From the NCBI RefSeq assembly GCF_007746075.1, contig NZ_CP036339.1:6442028-6506027 (forward strand): 64,000 bases of DNA, given 5' to 3'. The notes under the pieces are model-generated. The model was not told the DNA's origin. It worked only from the letters and a program-made list of their open reading frames with translations, and searched no databases. Source of the stretch: Lacipirellula limnantheis. GTDB taxonomy: Bacteria; Planctomycetota; Planctomycetia; Pirellulales; Lacipirellulaceae. Made by a program: the position numbers and the translations under genes. Below, one piece after another: positions 42,786 to 51,230 of this stretch (position 1 is its first letter; each line of letters starts with the position of its first letter).

Positions 42786-43144
42786 AACAATGTTTCCTCC
42801 ATCCCGTCGCAGTACCTCAAACACACTTCGAGTGCACGCGGAGCCTCATGCTGAACGAGGTACTTATTTTGCACGACTATTTCGGCATCGCCCGAGGGCG
42901 CTAAAAATGGAAAACTCACCAGTTCAACGCCACGAAAGCGGATGGCTGTCTGCTCAGCTGAATCGCGATGTTGGAAGACAACATCAATAGAGCAAGCCGG
43001 CTGTCGATCCGTACCCGCTCTTTCGTAACTGAACCTGACGACTTCGTACTCAGGGTTTTCTTGATGACACAAAACCAACGGCTCGATGGCTTGCATCATC
43101 TCATCGTGAGTTGGAAGCTTCGATGAACGTTTCCTATTAGCCAT
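42758..43144 (-). CDS. Hypothetical protein, 128 aa
   Basis: It begins [20 protein letters not shown] and shows an alpha/beta pattern with [13 protein letters not shown] and [21 protein letters not shown] and codon use are lower than in neighbours, suggesting recent acquisition. It sits 6 bp after the RNase E/G stop on the same strand (the gene is upstream of the exporter and downstream of nothing else). No family recognised. Confidence 0.7.
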   Translation of the reverse strand: MANRKRSSKLPTHDEMMQAIEPLVLCHQENPEYEVVRFSYERAGTDRQPACSIDVVFQHRDSAEQTAIRFRGVELVSFPFLAPSGDAEIVVQNKYLVQHEAPRALEVCLRYCDGMEETLFWAGNVEKA

Positions 43145-43150
43145 CGAATC

Positions 43151-44845
43151 TTACATCCCTTCGATACGCACCTCACGCCCGCTCGCGTCTTCGCAATCGA
43201 ACTTCAGGAACTCCGGCGACAGGTCTTCGCGGCTAATCACCAGCACCTGCACCGAGTGCTCGTCTTCCATTCGCGTCAGTTCGCGACGCTTCCGGTTGTT
43301 GATGTAGCTCGCCACTTCTTCTTCGACCGTCACGGCGATCCGCGCGACGCTCGCGTGTTGGGCGCACATGATCAACTTGCGGATCACTTCGATCGCCATG
43401 CTCTCGGCGCTCTTCACGAGGCCCGAGCCGGTGCATGCCGGGCATTCCTTGTAGACGCTCCGCTTCAGACTCGGCCGAATCCGCTGCCGCGTCATTTCGA
43501 TGAGGCCGAACGGGCTGATCCGCAGAATCTTCGTGCGGGCCCGATCGCGCCGCACGGCGTCGCGCAGCGTCCGCTCGACAATCCGGCGATGGCGATCCTT
43601 ACGCATGTCGATGAAGTCGTTCACGACGACGCCGCCCAGGTCGCGCAGTCGCAGCTGCCGGGCGATCTCGCGGGCCGCGATCTGATTGAGGGCGAACGCC
43701 GACTCCTCGGCCCCGCCGTCGGTGCGGAAGCTGCCGCTGTTGACGTCGATCGCCACCAAGGCTTCGGTCTGGTCGATCACCAGCGAACCCCCGCCTCGCA
43801 GCGGGACCTTCCGCTGATTGATCCGGGCGATCTCGTCGTCGAGCTTGTACTTGTGGAACAGCGGTTCCTTCCCTTCGTACAACTTGAGCCGATTCACATA
43901 TCGCGGCATGACGAACTGCAAGAACTCTTTAGCTCGCTCGTACGCCTCCGGCTGATCGATAAAGATTCCGTCGACCTCGCTCGTAAAGATGTCGCGGATC
44001 GTCCGGATGATCATGTCGCTTTCTTGGTAAATATCGCACGGCGCCGGAGCTTTTTTGATCCGGCGGACGATCACCTTCCAGAGGCGCACCAGGTACGCCA
44101 AGTCTCGCGACAGTTCTTTCTTCGTCCGGTCGGTGCCGGCGGTGCGCACGATGAAGCCAAGCCCCTTCGGCGGGTTCAGCTCGCGCAAGATGTCTCGCAG
44201 TCGGCGGCGGGCGTCGTCGTCCTCGATCTTGCGCGACACGCCGATGCGCCCCAGCGCCGGCATCAGCACCAGGTAGCGCCCCGGGATGCTGATGTAGGTC
44301 GACAGCGTGGGGCCCTTCGTCCCCATGCCTTCCTTGATCACCTGGACCAGGATCTCATCGCCGCGACGGAAGATCTCTTGGATCGGAGGCTTGATCCGGG
44401 GGCGCACGCCGGGACGCATCCGCTTCTGAGCGGTCCGTCCCCCGCCCGGCGAACTGCGGCGGGTAGCGCGACCATTGTCGCCCACCTCCTCCAGGTCCGA
44501 ATCTTCCTCATCGTCGTCGCCAAACTCGTCGTCATGCGAGTCGTGTTCGTCGCGCCGTGGCGGACCGTTCGGCATGATCTCCATGTCGGGATCGTAGCCC
44601 CCTTGGCGGAAGTACTGCGGCTCGACGTCGCTGATGTGGAGAAATCCGTTGCGACCTACGCCAAAGTCGACGAATGCCGCCTGGATGCTCGGCTCCAGGT
44701 TGACGATCTTTCCTTTGTAAATGTTGCCGACGTAGTTGTCCTGGCTGCTCCGCTCGATGTACAGCTCTTCCAAAATCCCGTCTTCGCAAATCGCAATCCG
44801 GCACTCTTCCGGCTGCGCGACGTTAATCAGCATCTCCTGCTTCAT
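43151..44845 (-). CDS. rng: Ribonuclease E/G
   Basis: This 564-residue endoribonuclease processes rRNA and mRNA 5' ends. The S1 domain (NYVGNIYKGKIVNLEPSIQA) is interrupted at about residues 95-150 by an acidic then basic insert (DEHDSHDDEFGDDDEEDSD). Then follow IQEIFRRGDEILVQVIKE, the 5'-sensor/RNase H region, catalytic Asp367 (VAIDVNSGSF) and Asp410 (VVVNDFIDM), and the Zn-link Cys468/Cys471 (CPACTGSG). No long C-terminal degradosome scaffold follows, so it is RNase G-sized. ATG 44845 is preferred over an open upstream frame. A 400-bp leader precedes it. Confidence 0.95.
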   Translation of the reverse strand: MKQEMLINVAQPEECRIAICEDGILEELYIERSSQDNYVGNIYKGKIVNLEPSIQAAFVDFGVGRNGFLHISDVEPQYFRQGGYDPDMEIMPNGPPRRDEHDSHDDEFGDDDEEDSDLEEVGDNGRATRRSSPGGGRTAQKRMRPGVRPRIKPPIQEIFRRGDEILVQVIKEGMGTKGPTLSTYISIPGRYLVLMPALGRIGVSRKIEDDDARRRLRDILRELNPPKGLGFIVRTAGTDRTKKELSRDLAYLVRLWKVIVRRIKKAPAPCDIYQESDMIIRTIRDIFTSEVDGIFIDQPEAYERAKEFLQFVMPRYVNRLKLYEGKEPLFHKYKLDDEIARINQRKVPLRGGGSLVIDQTEALVAIDVNSGSFRTDGGAEESAFALNQIAAREIARQLRLRDLGGVVVNDFIDMRKDRHRRIVERTLRDAVRRDRARTKILRISPFGLIEMTRQRIRPSLKRSVYKECPACTGSGLVKSAESMAIEVIRKLIMCAQHASVARIAVTVEEEVASYINNRKRRELTRMEDEHSVQVLVISREDLSPEFLKFDCEDASGREVRIEGM

Positions 44846-45247
44846 GGATACTCTTTCTGAGGTTGAATCGCGCCGCGCGACGCCCGACCGGGTTCGCGCA
44901 GCGCCATGGCTGAAGGGCCTCGCGGCGTTGATGAGAAGCGCGCAGCGCGTCGCCTGGGCCAACGACGCGCCGCGTCAAGCGCCGGCTCCGTCGATTGTGG
45001 CCTACTGGTGCGATGGTGCTCAGCAAGGTCGCTCTCATTTCGCCTGAGGCGTAAAAATCAGAAATAAATCGGTAATTCGTGATCCGTAGCCATTCGGCCC
45101 GGCATGGTTGCTTTCTCGTAACTGAAATCAGGGAACGCAAATCTGCACTAATGGGAACTTATTGGCGACGATCGGCGTTCTACTCACACGCTCTGCAACT
45201 CGTCTCTCTTGGCGCTATATTCGTGACTTCGCGTGTTGGCTATTTCT
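44846..45247 (-). other. 402-bp leader region of the RNase E/G gene
   Basis: This gap between ptsI and rng is unusually AT-rich for the window in its right half. Long leaders of RNase E genes often mediate autoregulation. I could not fold a specific structure by eye and see no gene. Confidence 0.45.
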
Positions 45248-46990
45248 TCAAACCGGAAACTCAGGAAACACCTTCGACAATTCCTCTTTCAAGAATGTCT
45301 TCACGTCGCGCGCCGTCTCCAACCCGCGCACCTGATCCGCCACTCGCTCGCACTGTTCGATGGAGACGCTACGGCAGACTCGCTTGACTTCCGGGATGGC
45401 CGACGGGGTGACGCTCAACGTCCGCAATCCGATCCCGAGGAGCAGCATCGTGTAGAGCGGATTGCCGCACATCTGCCCGCACATGCTGATCGGCCGATCA
45501 AATCGCTTTGCCGTCTGCACGGCCATGTCGATCAACCGGATCACCGCCGGATCGGCCGCCGTGTAAAGACTCGCCACGTCCTTGTTGCTCCGGTCGACCG
45601 CGAGGCAGTACTGAATCAGATCGTTCGTGCCGATGCTAAAGAAGTCGGCCTCCTCGGCGAATCGATCCATCATGATCACCGCCGACGGCACCTCGACCAT
45701 CATCCCCACCGGCATGTTGCGATCGAATGGAATTCCCGCCTCTTCGAGATCTTCCATCGCGTCGGCCAGCACCATTTTGGCCTGCCGTAGTTCCAGCATC
45801 GTGCTGATCAACGGAAACATGAGCTTGATCTGGCCGTGGGCGCTCGCGCGCAATATCGCGCGCAACTGCACGCGGAACATGTCGCGATTCTTCAGCGCGA
45901 GCCGAATGCTCCTCAGACCCAAAAACGGATTGCGCTCGTCCTCGGGATCGGGAAGGGTGCGCATCTTGTCGGCGCCCAGATCGAGCGTACGCATCACCAC
46001 CGGCTTGCCGTGCATTTCCCGGGCGACTTCGCTGTAGGCGGCAAAGTGCGCCTCTTCCGGCGGATCGTCGTCTCGGCCGAGATACAGGAACTCGGTGCGA
46101 TAGAGTCCGATGCCGTCGGCCCCGCGCTCGTCGCACTGTTGCACCTCGGCGGGGAACTCGATGTTGCCGAGCATCGTGATGCGGACGCCGTCGGTGGTCT
46201 CCGCGGGCAGATCGCGCAGCGTCTCCAGCTTCACCGCCAGCGAGCGCTGCTCTTCGACCTCGTGCCGATAACGGGCAAGCGTCTCCTCATCAGGATGAAG
46301 AAAAATGAGCCCCTGATCGCCGTCGATGATCACCGTCTCGCCGCCGGAGACGTCGGTCAAAAAGTTGCCGACGCCGACCACGGCCGGAATGCCAAGCCCT
46401 TCGGCGACGATCGCCGTGTGACTTCCCGGACCGCCGACTTCGGTGACGAGGCCCATCACGAACTGCGGATTCAGGTTCGCGGTTTCGCTCGGCGTGAGAT
46501 TGTGGGCCAGCACGAGCACGGGCGACGTGACGTGAGCCAATTCCTGGCGGGCTGTGCCGAGCAAATGACGCAGGAGCCGCTTCTGGATATCGAAGATGTC
46601 ATTGGCCCGCTCGGCCATGTACTCGCCGTCGAGCGACTGGAACACCTTGGCGTACTTTCCCAGCGCCCGACTAACCGAGTATTCGGGCGAATAGTGCCGA
46701 GTGCGGATCATCTCCTCCAGCTCTTGCCGCAGCCGCCGATCGTTCAGCATCTGCAGATGGGCCGAGAAGATGGCGGCCACTTCGTCGCCCAATTCCTTGG
46801 CGACGCGGCCGCGATTGCGATCGACCTCGGCGGTGGCCGCTTCGATGGCTCGATTAAGGCGCGCAAGCTCTTCGCCGACGGCGTCGCGTCCGACGAACCG
46901 CCGCGGAATGCGGAATCCCTCGTTATCTAAAATCAGGGCTTCGCCAATCGCCACGCCGGGCGAGACCGCGATCCCTTGCAGGCGTTCCAT
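45248..46990 (-). CDS. ptsI: PTS Enzyme I (phosphoenolpyruvate-protein phosphotransferase)
   Basis: This 580-residue Enzyme I transfers phosphate from PEP to HPr. It has MERLQGIAVSPGVAIGEALI at the N-terminus, active His191 in EVGGPGSHTAIVAEGLGIPA, the LYRTEFLYLGR and TLDLGADKM blocks, and FFSIGTNDLIQYCLAVDR and ISMCGQMCGNPLY with the catalytic Cys in the PEP-binding domain. GAGGGCGCT is just before ATG 46990; the open frame upstream is not coding. It follows ptsH by 355 bp containing a GGTTCGCCGAG hairpin. No sugar permease is in the window, so this is probably a regulatory PTS. Confidence 0.96.
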   Translation of the reverse strand: MERLQGIAVSPGVAIGEALILDNEGFRIPRRFVGRDAVGEELARLNRAIEAATAEVDRNRGRVAKELGDEVAAIFSAHLQMLNDRRLRQELEEMIRTRHYSPEYSVSRALGKYAKVFQSLDGEYMAERANDIFDIQKRLLRHLLGTARQELAHVTSPVLVLAHNLTPSETANLNPQFVMGLVTEVGGPGSHTAIVAEGLGIPAVVGVGNFLTDVSGGETVIIDGDQGLIFLHPDEETLARYRHEVEEQRSLAVKLETLRDLPAETTDGVRITMLGNIEFPAEVQQCDERGADGIGLYRTEFLYLGRDDDPPEEAHFAAYSEVAREMHGKPVVMRTLDLGADKMRTLPDPEDERNPFLGLRSIRLALKNRDMFRVQLRAILRASAHGQIKLMFPLISTMLELRQAKMVLADAMEDLEEAGIPFDRNMPVGMMVEVPSAVIMMDRFAEEADFFSIGTNDLIQYCLAVDRSNKDVASLYTAADPAVIRLIDMAVQTAKRFDRPISMCGQMCGNPLYTMLLLGIGLRTLSVTPSAIPEVKRVCRSVSIEQCERVADQVRGLETARDVKTFLKEELSKVFPEFPV

Positions 46991-47253
46991 AGCGCCCTCG
47001 TTACTGGGCGCGCCGGCCGTCCGCTGCCGCAACAAGCATCCTGCCGCTGGGGCCCGCAATAGGCCCCGCCGCGCTAAATCTGCGAGCGGCGCGGTCTGGC
47101 GCGCCGGTCCGCGTTCTCTCGGGGAGGCAACGAGGACGCTCTCTCGATCTTCAGTGTATGCTTGTCGCGCCGGCAGCCATCGGCCTGCGCGCTTCATCAA
47201 TTCGGTCCGCCAGCATCCCCAACGGATGGCGACGGTGTTCGGTGGTTCATTTT

Positions 47254-47306
47254 CATCACCCCGAGGTTCGCCGAGCACCCAGCCTGCTCGGCGAACCTCG
47301 ACATGA
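47254..47306. repeat. CGAGGTTCGCCGAGCA hairpin between ptsH and ptsI
   Basis: A 16-bp perfect stem, CGAGGTTCGCCGAGCA (47262-47277) / TGCTCGGCGAACCTCG (47285-47300), with a 7-nt loop and flanking TCACCC/GACATGA. A degenerate relative (CACCCCGAGGTACCCCGAGG) follows nrdJ near 31225. Confidence 0.82.
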
Positions 47307-47345
47307 CGAACCCTCAGGCCGGGCGATCCTCCGCCGGCCTCCACC

Positions 47346-47669
47346 TCAACCGCCCCCTGCGTCCGCCGGAGGCTGACCTTCTGTCTGGTCCAATACGAAG
47401 CCGTTCTCGATGAACCGCGCCAAGGCGTCGAGCGCCTGCTCAGCCTCTTCGCCGCGCGCTTCCAGCCGCAACTGAGCGCCCGGCTCGGCTCCCAGCGTGA
47501 GCATATGCATGATGCTCTTGCCGTCGGCCCGAACGCTCTCGCGAACGACCTCAATCTCACAAGGAAACTTCATCGCCAGTCGCACAAACTGCTCTGCCGG
47601 CCGAATATGGAGGCCTAACGGGTCCTTGTCGCTGATGACGACGACGCGTTGTGCCGCGGGCGATGACAT
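47346..47669 (-). CDS. ptsH: HPr family phosphocarrier protein
   Basis: This 107-residue HPr has active His21 in GLHIRPAEQFVRLA (usual GLHARPA) and a Ser52 site in GKSIMHMLTLGA equivalent to the regulatory Ser46, so HPr-kinase control is possible. The C-terminal tail after residue 90 is a Gly-rich extension. No ribosome site is visible. It lies between ptsN and ptsI in a leftward cluster. A CTGACAGCTGA repeat separates it from ptsN. Confidence 0.9.
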   Translation of the reverse strand: MSSPAAQRVVVISDKDPLGLHIRPAEQFVRLAMKFPCEIEVVRESVRADGKSIMHMLTLGAEPGAQLRLEARGEEAEQALDALARFIENGFVLDQTEGQPPADAGGG

Positions 47670-47682
47670 GAATCAAATAGCG

Positions 47683-47804
47683 GTTAGCTTTCAGCAATCA
47701 GCTTTCAGCCAAACCTTTCTCCACAATCCTCAGCCCGCTCGCTAGACGACGGCGGACCTGTTCACTTTCTGGCTGACAGCTGACAGCTGATCGCTGACAG
47801 CTCC
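47683..47804. repeat. Palindromic repeat, CAGCTGACAGCT family
   Basis: Left arm GGTTAGCTTTCAGCAATCAG, right arm (47769-47804) GCTGACAGCTGACAGCTGAT. A single arm (GTGAGCTGAAAGCCGACCGC) also occurs near 31272 after nrdJ. Confidence 0.82.
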
Positions 47805-48280
47805 TAAGAACCGAACTGATTGTTGTCGGCCTCCTCCAACAGCTGCCACACGTCGGCCGGCTCCTTACTCTGCTTGAGGAACCGGCAAAACGTGTCGTCG
47901 CGCAGCTGGCGCGAGATGTTCTCCAAGGCTCGCAAGTGATCGCCGGGACGATCGGGCGGAGAAATCAACAAAAACAGCAAGTGGACTTTCTCGCCGTCGA
48001 GGCTGTCGAAGTCGACTCCCTCGTCGCTCACGGCCACGGCGCCGATCAACTCGTGGACGCTCGGGTGCTTGGTGTGGGGAACCGCCACCCCGCGGCCAAT
48101 GCCCGTGCTGCCTAGCTCTTCGCGCTTCAAAATCGCTTCCACAATGCCATCGTACTGGTCTTGGGCGATCTTGCCCGCTTCCAACAATGACGACGCCATG
48201 GCGCGGATCACATCTTCTTTCGTGTCCGCTTCCACGTTCGTGCGGATCGCGTTGCGATTGACGAAATCAACAAACTTCAT
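47804..48280 (-). CDS. ptsN: PTS EIIA (PtsN/fructose-type) protein
   Basis: This 158-residue EIIA-2 domain has phospho-accepting His69 in [13 protein letters not shown] and the [24 protein letters not shown] block. It stands alone without EIIB/EIIC, as in nitrogen-related PTS. Its neighbours hpf upstream and ptsH-ptsI downstream form the hpf-ptsN-ptsH-ptsI order found in many bacteria, here without rpoN. AAGGAT lies upstream of ATG 48280. Probable role: phosphorylation-dependent regulation rather than sugar uptake. Confidence 0.93.
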   Translation of the reverse strand: MKFVDFVNRNAIRTNVEADTKEDVIRAMASSLLEAGKIAQDQYDGIVEAILKREELGSTGIGRGVAVPHTKHPSVHELIGAVAVSDEGVDFDSLDGEKVHLLFLLISPPDRPGDHLRALENISRQLRDDTFCRFLKQSKEPADVWQLLEEADNNQFGS

Positions 48281-48354
48281 ACTCCGGGTATCCTTCGCTC
48301 AATTGGTCGTTCTATCGAATGCAGACGCGCTCGGCGGCTAGCTTTCGTGTTTTG

Positions 48355-48452
48355 GGGTGAGTAGGTGAGTAAGTGCATCAGTGAGTAGGTAATTAAGGCA
48401 TTTACTTATTCGCTTAAACGCCTGGCAACCGACTCACTTCCTCCTACTCCTC
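48355..48452. repeat. Palindromic repeat, GTGAGTAGG family, touching the hpf stop
   Basis: Left arm GGTGAGTAGGTGAGTAAGTG... and right arm CGACTCACTTCCTCCTACTC are inverted. The right arm includes the minus-strand TAG stop of hpf (48444-48446). Confidence 0.8.
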
Positions 48453-48809
48453 GGCGTCTTCCGCGCCATCGCCGCCAACCACCGGGGCCTCTTGCCGCCG
48501 GGCGTCGGGATTTCGATGACGATCGACGACCCGCTCCTTGTAGCGCCGCAACTGCTCCTCGACCTTGCCGATCGCCGCCTCGAGGGCGCCCAACAGGTTC
48601 TCGCCCTGCTCGTGAGCCACGAAGTCGTGCTTATGCTCGGCGGAAACTTGCAAATCGACCTTGGGTTTGGCCTCGTCCTTCAAGTCCACGACGATCTCGA
48701 TCGACATCAGACGGTCGAAAATCCTGACGAGCTTCTCGGCCTTGGCCCGCAGCTTCTCTTGCGTCGCCTCGGACAAATGCCCATGTCGCGTCGATACACT
48801 GATCTGCAC
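48444..48809 (-). CDS. hpf: Ribosome hibernation promoting factor (short form)
   Basis: This 121-residue HPF/RaiA-type protein stabilises inactive ribosomes. It contains VQISVSTRHGHLSEATQEKL, VRIFDRLMSIEIVVDL, KVDLQVSAEHKHDFVAHEQG and the helix NLLGALEAAIGKVEEQLRRY. It lacks the long-HPF C-terminal dimerisation domain and ends in an acidic tail GGDGAEDAEE. GTG 48809 starts the conserved domain, with GAGGA upstream. It heads the leftward PTS cluster. Confidence 0.92.
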   Translation of the reverse strand: MQISVSTRHGHLSEATQEKLRAKAEKLVRIFDRLMSIEIVVDLKDEAKPKVDLQVSAEHKHDFVAHEQGENLLGALEAAIGKVEEQLRRYKERVVDRHRNPDARRQEAPVVGGDGAEDAEE

Positions 48810-48896
48810 GGTTCGCAGTCCTCTGGTCTGGTAGTGGCGCGGGCCATTCGGCCCAGGCCGCCTCGGCAACGATGGCTACCGGCCGTCTAGTTCGCT

Positions 48897-48916
48897 GCCG
48901 GGGGTCGCCCCCCGGC
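48897..48916. repeat. GCCGGGGGTCGCCCCCCGGC hairpin
   Basis: A compact perfect-stem hairpin in the divergent gap between hpf and the DinB gene. The rest of this 300-bp gap shows nothing I can name. Confidence 0.7.
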
Positions 48917-49117
48917 ATTCGCCCGGTTAGGTCCCGCGGCGCGGCCAGCACCCCATTCTAGCGGCTCTTTCCCAAGCCCACAAACGCACCTAAACCCGCA
49001 GAATCACGCAAGTTGGGCGAACCAGACCACTCGTTATCTCCTCTGGATAGGCGAATCGACGCCAGCTAGAACGCCGGCATCTTCCCCACTTACCCGTCCT
49101 CCTTCCCCCTGTAGCTC

Positions 49118-49615
49118 ATGTCTCTCTCCATCGCCATCACCCAGATCAACGCCGCTCGCGACTACACCCTTGGCCTCCTGGCCGACCTCCCGGCCGACGC
49201 CTGGTTCTTCATGCCGAACCCGCCGGTCACCCATATCGCCTGGCAGGTCGGGCATCTGTCGATCGCCCAATACCGCATCGGCGTCGCGTTCCAACGTGAT
49301 CCAAAGCCCGAGGACGCGTCATGGCTCCCCGCCAACTATCGCGAGCTTTTTGGTCGCGATAGCATCCCGCAGGCCGACCCGACGCTCTACCCAACGCCCG
49401 ACGAGTTGCTCGCCAACCTCCACGCCATCCATCAGCAGGTGATGGCCGAAGTCGCGGCGTTCACCGATGCCGACCTGACTCGGCCAATTATCCAACCCCA
49501 CCGATTCTTGAAAACGTACGGCGAGTCGCTCTTCTGGTGCTCGCGACACGAATCGGTTCACGCCGGCCAAATCGCGCTGCTCCGCCGGCTGCATGGCCTG
49601 AGCCCGCAGTGGTGA
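49118..49615 (+). CDS. DinB family protein
   Basis: This 165-residue four-helix DinB/YfiT-like protein has the metal-binding His triad suggested by THIAWQVGHLS (His in helix 2) and RHESVHAGQIALLRR (two His in the last helix). Such proteins act as thiol-dependent S-transferases or have unknown roles. Length is standard. A CTCATG start at 49118 follows CCTCCTTCCCC on the plus strand, so no Shine-Dalgarno is visible. Divergent from hpf. Confidence 0.9.
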   Translation: MSLSIAITQINAARDYTLGLLADLPADAWFFMPNPPVTHIAWQVGHLSIAQYRIGVAFQRDPKPEDASWLPANYRELFGRDSIPQADPTLYPTPDELLANLHAIHQQVMAEVAAFTDADLTRPIIQPHRFLKTYGESLFWCSRHESVHAGQIALLRRLHGLSPQW

Positions 49616-49658
49616 CAAGCAGCCGCGGGTCAACGACCCGACGGAGCGGAGACAAAAA

Positions 49659-49763
49659 ATGTATGATTTAAGATTTTTGATATATGATTTGCCTAGCGGA
49701 AGCGACGCCCCCTTCCCCACACCTGCAATCATCAATCCTAAATCATCAATCCCCCGCTCTGTC
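49659..49763. repeat. Palindromic repeat, ATGATTTAAG/AATCATCAATCC family
   Basis: AT-rich left arm GTATGATTTAAGATTTTTGA and right arm CAATCATCAATCCTAAATCA are inverted. It ends right at the ATG of the AAA/TPR gene. Confidence 0.7.
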
Positions 49764-51119
49764 ATGCCTCCTTTCGACGACGCCATCAACGCCTTGCGCG
49801 AAGCCCTCCGCTTCTCGCCCACCAACATTCCGCTCCACAAGCATCTCGCCGAGTCGCTCCTCAAGCTCGGCCGCTTTGACGAAGCGGAAGTCGCTTACCG
49901 CGAAGCCCTCAACGTCGTCCCCCACCAGGTCGATCTCAAGCTCGGCCTCGCCAACGCGTACTATCAGCAAACGAAGAACTCCGCCGCGCTGGTGATCGTC
50001 GAAGACCTCATCAAGCAAAACGATCCCCCCGCCGGCGCCTACATCCTGCACGCGAAGCTCCTCCTCCGCGCCGGCGAGCCGCAACGCGCCGCCCACCAAT
50101 ACCGCGAAGCCATCGACATCGACGCCGACGCCGCCGATCCGGAACTCGCCCGCGAACTCGGACTTGATCGCGACTCGTCGAACTCCTTCGACACCGCCGA
50201 TGAGGAAGGCCGCTATCGCGAGCCGGCCGGCGAACTTCCCCCCGGCACGCCCGAGTTCGATATCGAGCGCCCGAAGATCAACTTCGACCAGGTCGGCGGC
50301 ATGGACGCGGTGAAGGAAGAGATCCGCATGAAGATCATCTTGCCGCTCGAGCAGCCCGAGCTGTTCGCTGCCTACGGCAAGACAGTCGGCGGCGGCATCC
50401 TGATGTACGGCCCCCCCGGCTGCGGCAAAACGTTCCTCGCTCGCGCCACTGCCGGCCAAGTGAAAGCCGGCTTTCTCGCGATCGGCATTAGCGACGTCCT
50501 CGACATGTGGATCGGCAACAGCGAGAAGAATCTCCACGAGCTCTTCCAACAGGCCCGCCGCAACCGCCCCTGCGTCCTCTTCTTCGACGAAGTCGACGCC
50601 CTCGGCGCCAGCCGCGCCGACATGCGTCATAGCGGCGGCCGCCACCTGATCAACCAGTTCCTCTCCGAACTCGACGGCGTCGAATCATCGAACGAAGGCC
50701 TGCTGATCCTCGCCGCCACGAACGCCCCCTGGCATCTCGACAACGCCTTCCGCCGCCCGGGCCGCTTCGACCGCATCCTCTTCGTCCCGCCGCCGGATCG
50801 CGAAGCCCGCGCCTCGATCCTGCAACTGATGCTCGCCGGCAAACCGGCCGATGGCGTCGACTTCGACGCGGTCGCGAAAAAGACCGACCACTTCTCCGGC
50901 GCCGACATGAAGGCGGTCGTCGACGTCGCCGTGGAAGCGAAGCTCCGCGACGCGATGAAGAGCGGCAAGCTCGAACCGCTGCGGACGAAAGACCTGCTCG
51001 CCGCGGCGGGGACGGTGAAGCCGTCGACGCGAGAATGGTTTGCGACGGCGCGGAACTATGCGCTCTATTCGAACCAGGGAGGCGTTTACGACGACATTTT
51101 GAAGCATTTGAAGATGTAA
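49764..51119 (+). CDS. AAA+ ATPase with N-terminal TPR repeats
   Basis: This 451-residue protein has two to three TPR units at about residues 5-125 (LHKHLAESLLKLGRFDEAEV). A Glu-rich linker follows, then an AAA module of the FtsH/spastin type: Walker A GPPGCGKT (216-223), Walker B VLFFDEVDAL (271-280), sensor 1 LILAATNAPW, arginine finger RRPGRFDRIL and C-terminal lid DHFSGADMKAVVDVAVEAKL. No protease domain follows. It may be a substrate-remodelling ATPase whose TPRs bind partners. Two TPR-membrane genes lie directly downstream. Confidence 0.93.
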   Translation: MPPFDDAINALREALRFSPTNIPLHKHLAESLLKLGRFDEAEVAYREALNVVPHQVDLKLGLANAYYQQTKNSAALVIVEDLIKQNDPPAGAYILHAKLLLRAGEPQRAAHQYREAIDIDADAADPELARELGLDRDSSNSFDTADEEGRYREPAGELPPGTPEFDIERPKINFDQVGGMDAVKEEIRMKIILPLEQPELFAAYGKTVGGGILMYGPPGCGKTFLARATAGQVKAGFLAIGISDVLDMWIGNSEKNLHELFQQARRNRPCVLFFDEVDALGASRADMRHSGGRHLINQFLSELDGVESSNEGLLILAATNAPWHLDNAFRRPGRFDRILFVPPPDREARASILQLMLAGKPADGVDFDAVAKKTDHFSGADMKAVVDVAVEAKLRDAMKSGKLEPLRTKDLLAAAGTVKPSTREWFATARNYALYSNQGGVYDDILKHLKM

Positions 51120-51125
51120 TCTTAT

Positions 51126-51159
51126 TCCCCTCCCTCGAAGGGAGGGGCTAGGGGAGGGA
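51126..51159. repeat. CCCTCCCTCGAAGGGAGGGG hairpin repeat
   Basis: CCCCTCCCTCGAAGGGAGGG followed by GCTAGGGGAGGG. It lies 6 bp after the AAA/TPR stop and could terminate transcription, but has no T-run. Confidence 0.75.
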
Positions 51160-51230
51160 TTCTCGACGCCGCAACTCCCCGATCGCTGCAACGACCGTCC
51201 GCGACCTCGATTCGAGCATCACCGCATCTC

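Noticed and set aside
44846-45247. tRNA or small RNA gene in the RNase E/G leader
   Set aside because: No cloverleaf, no GTTCRANNC box, and no stem long enough to defend.
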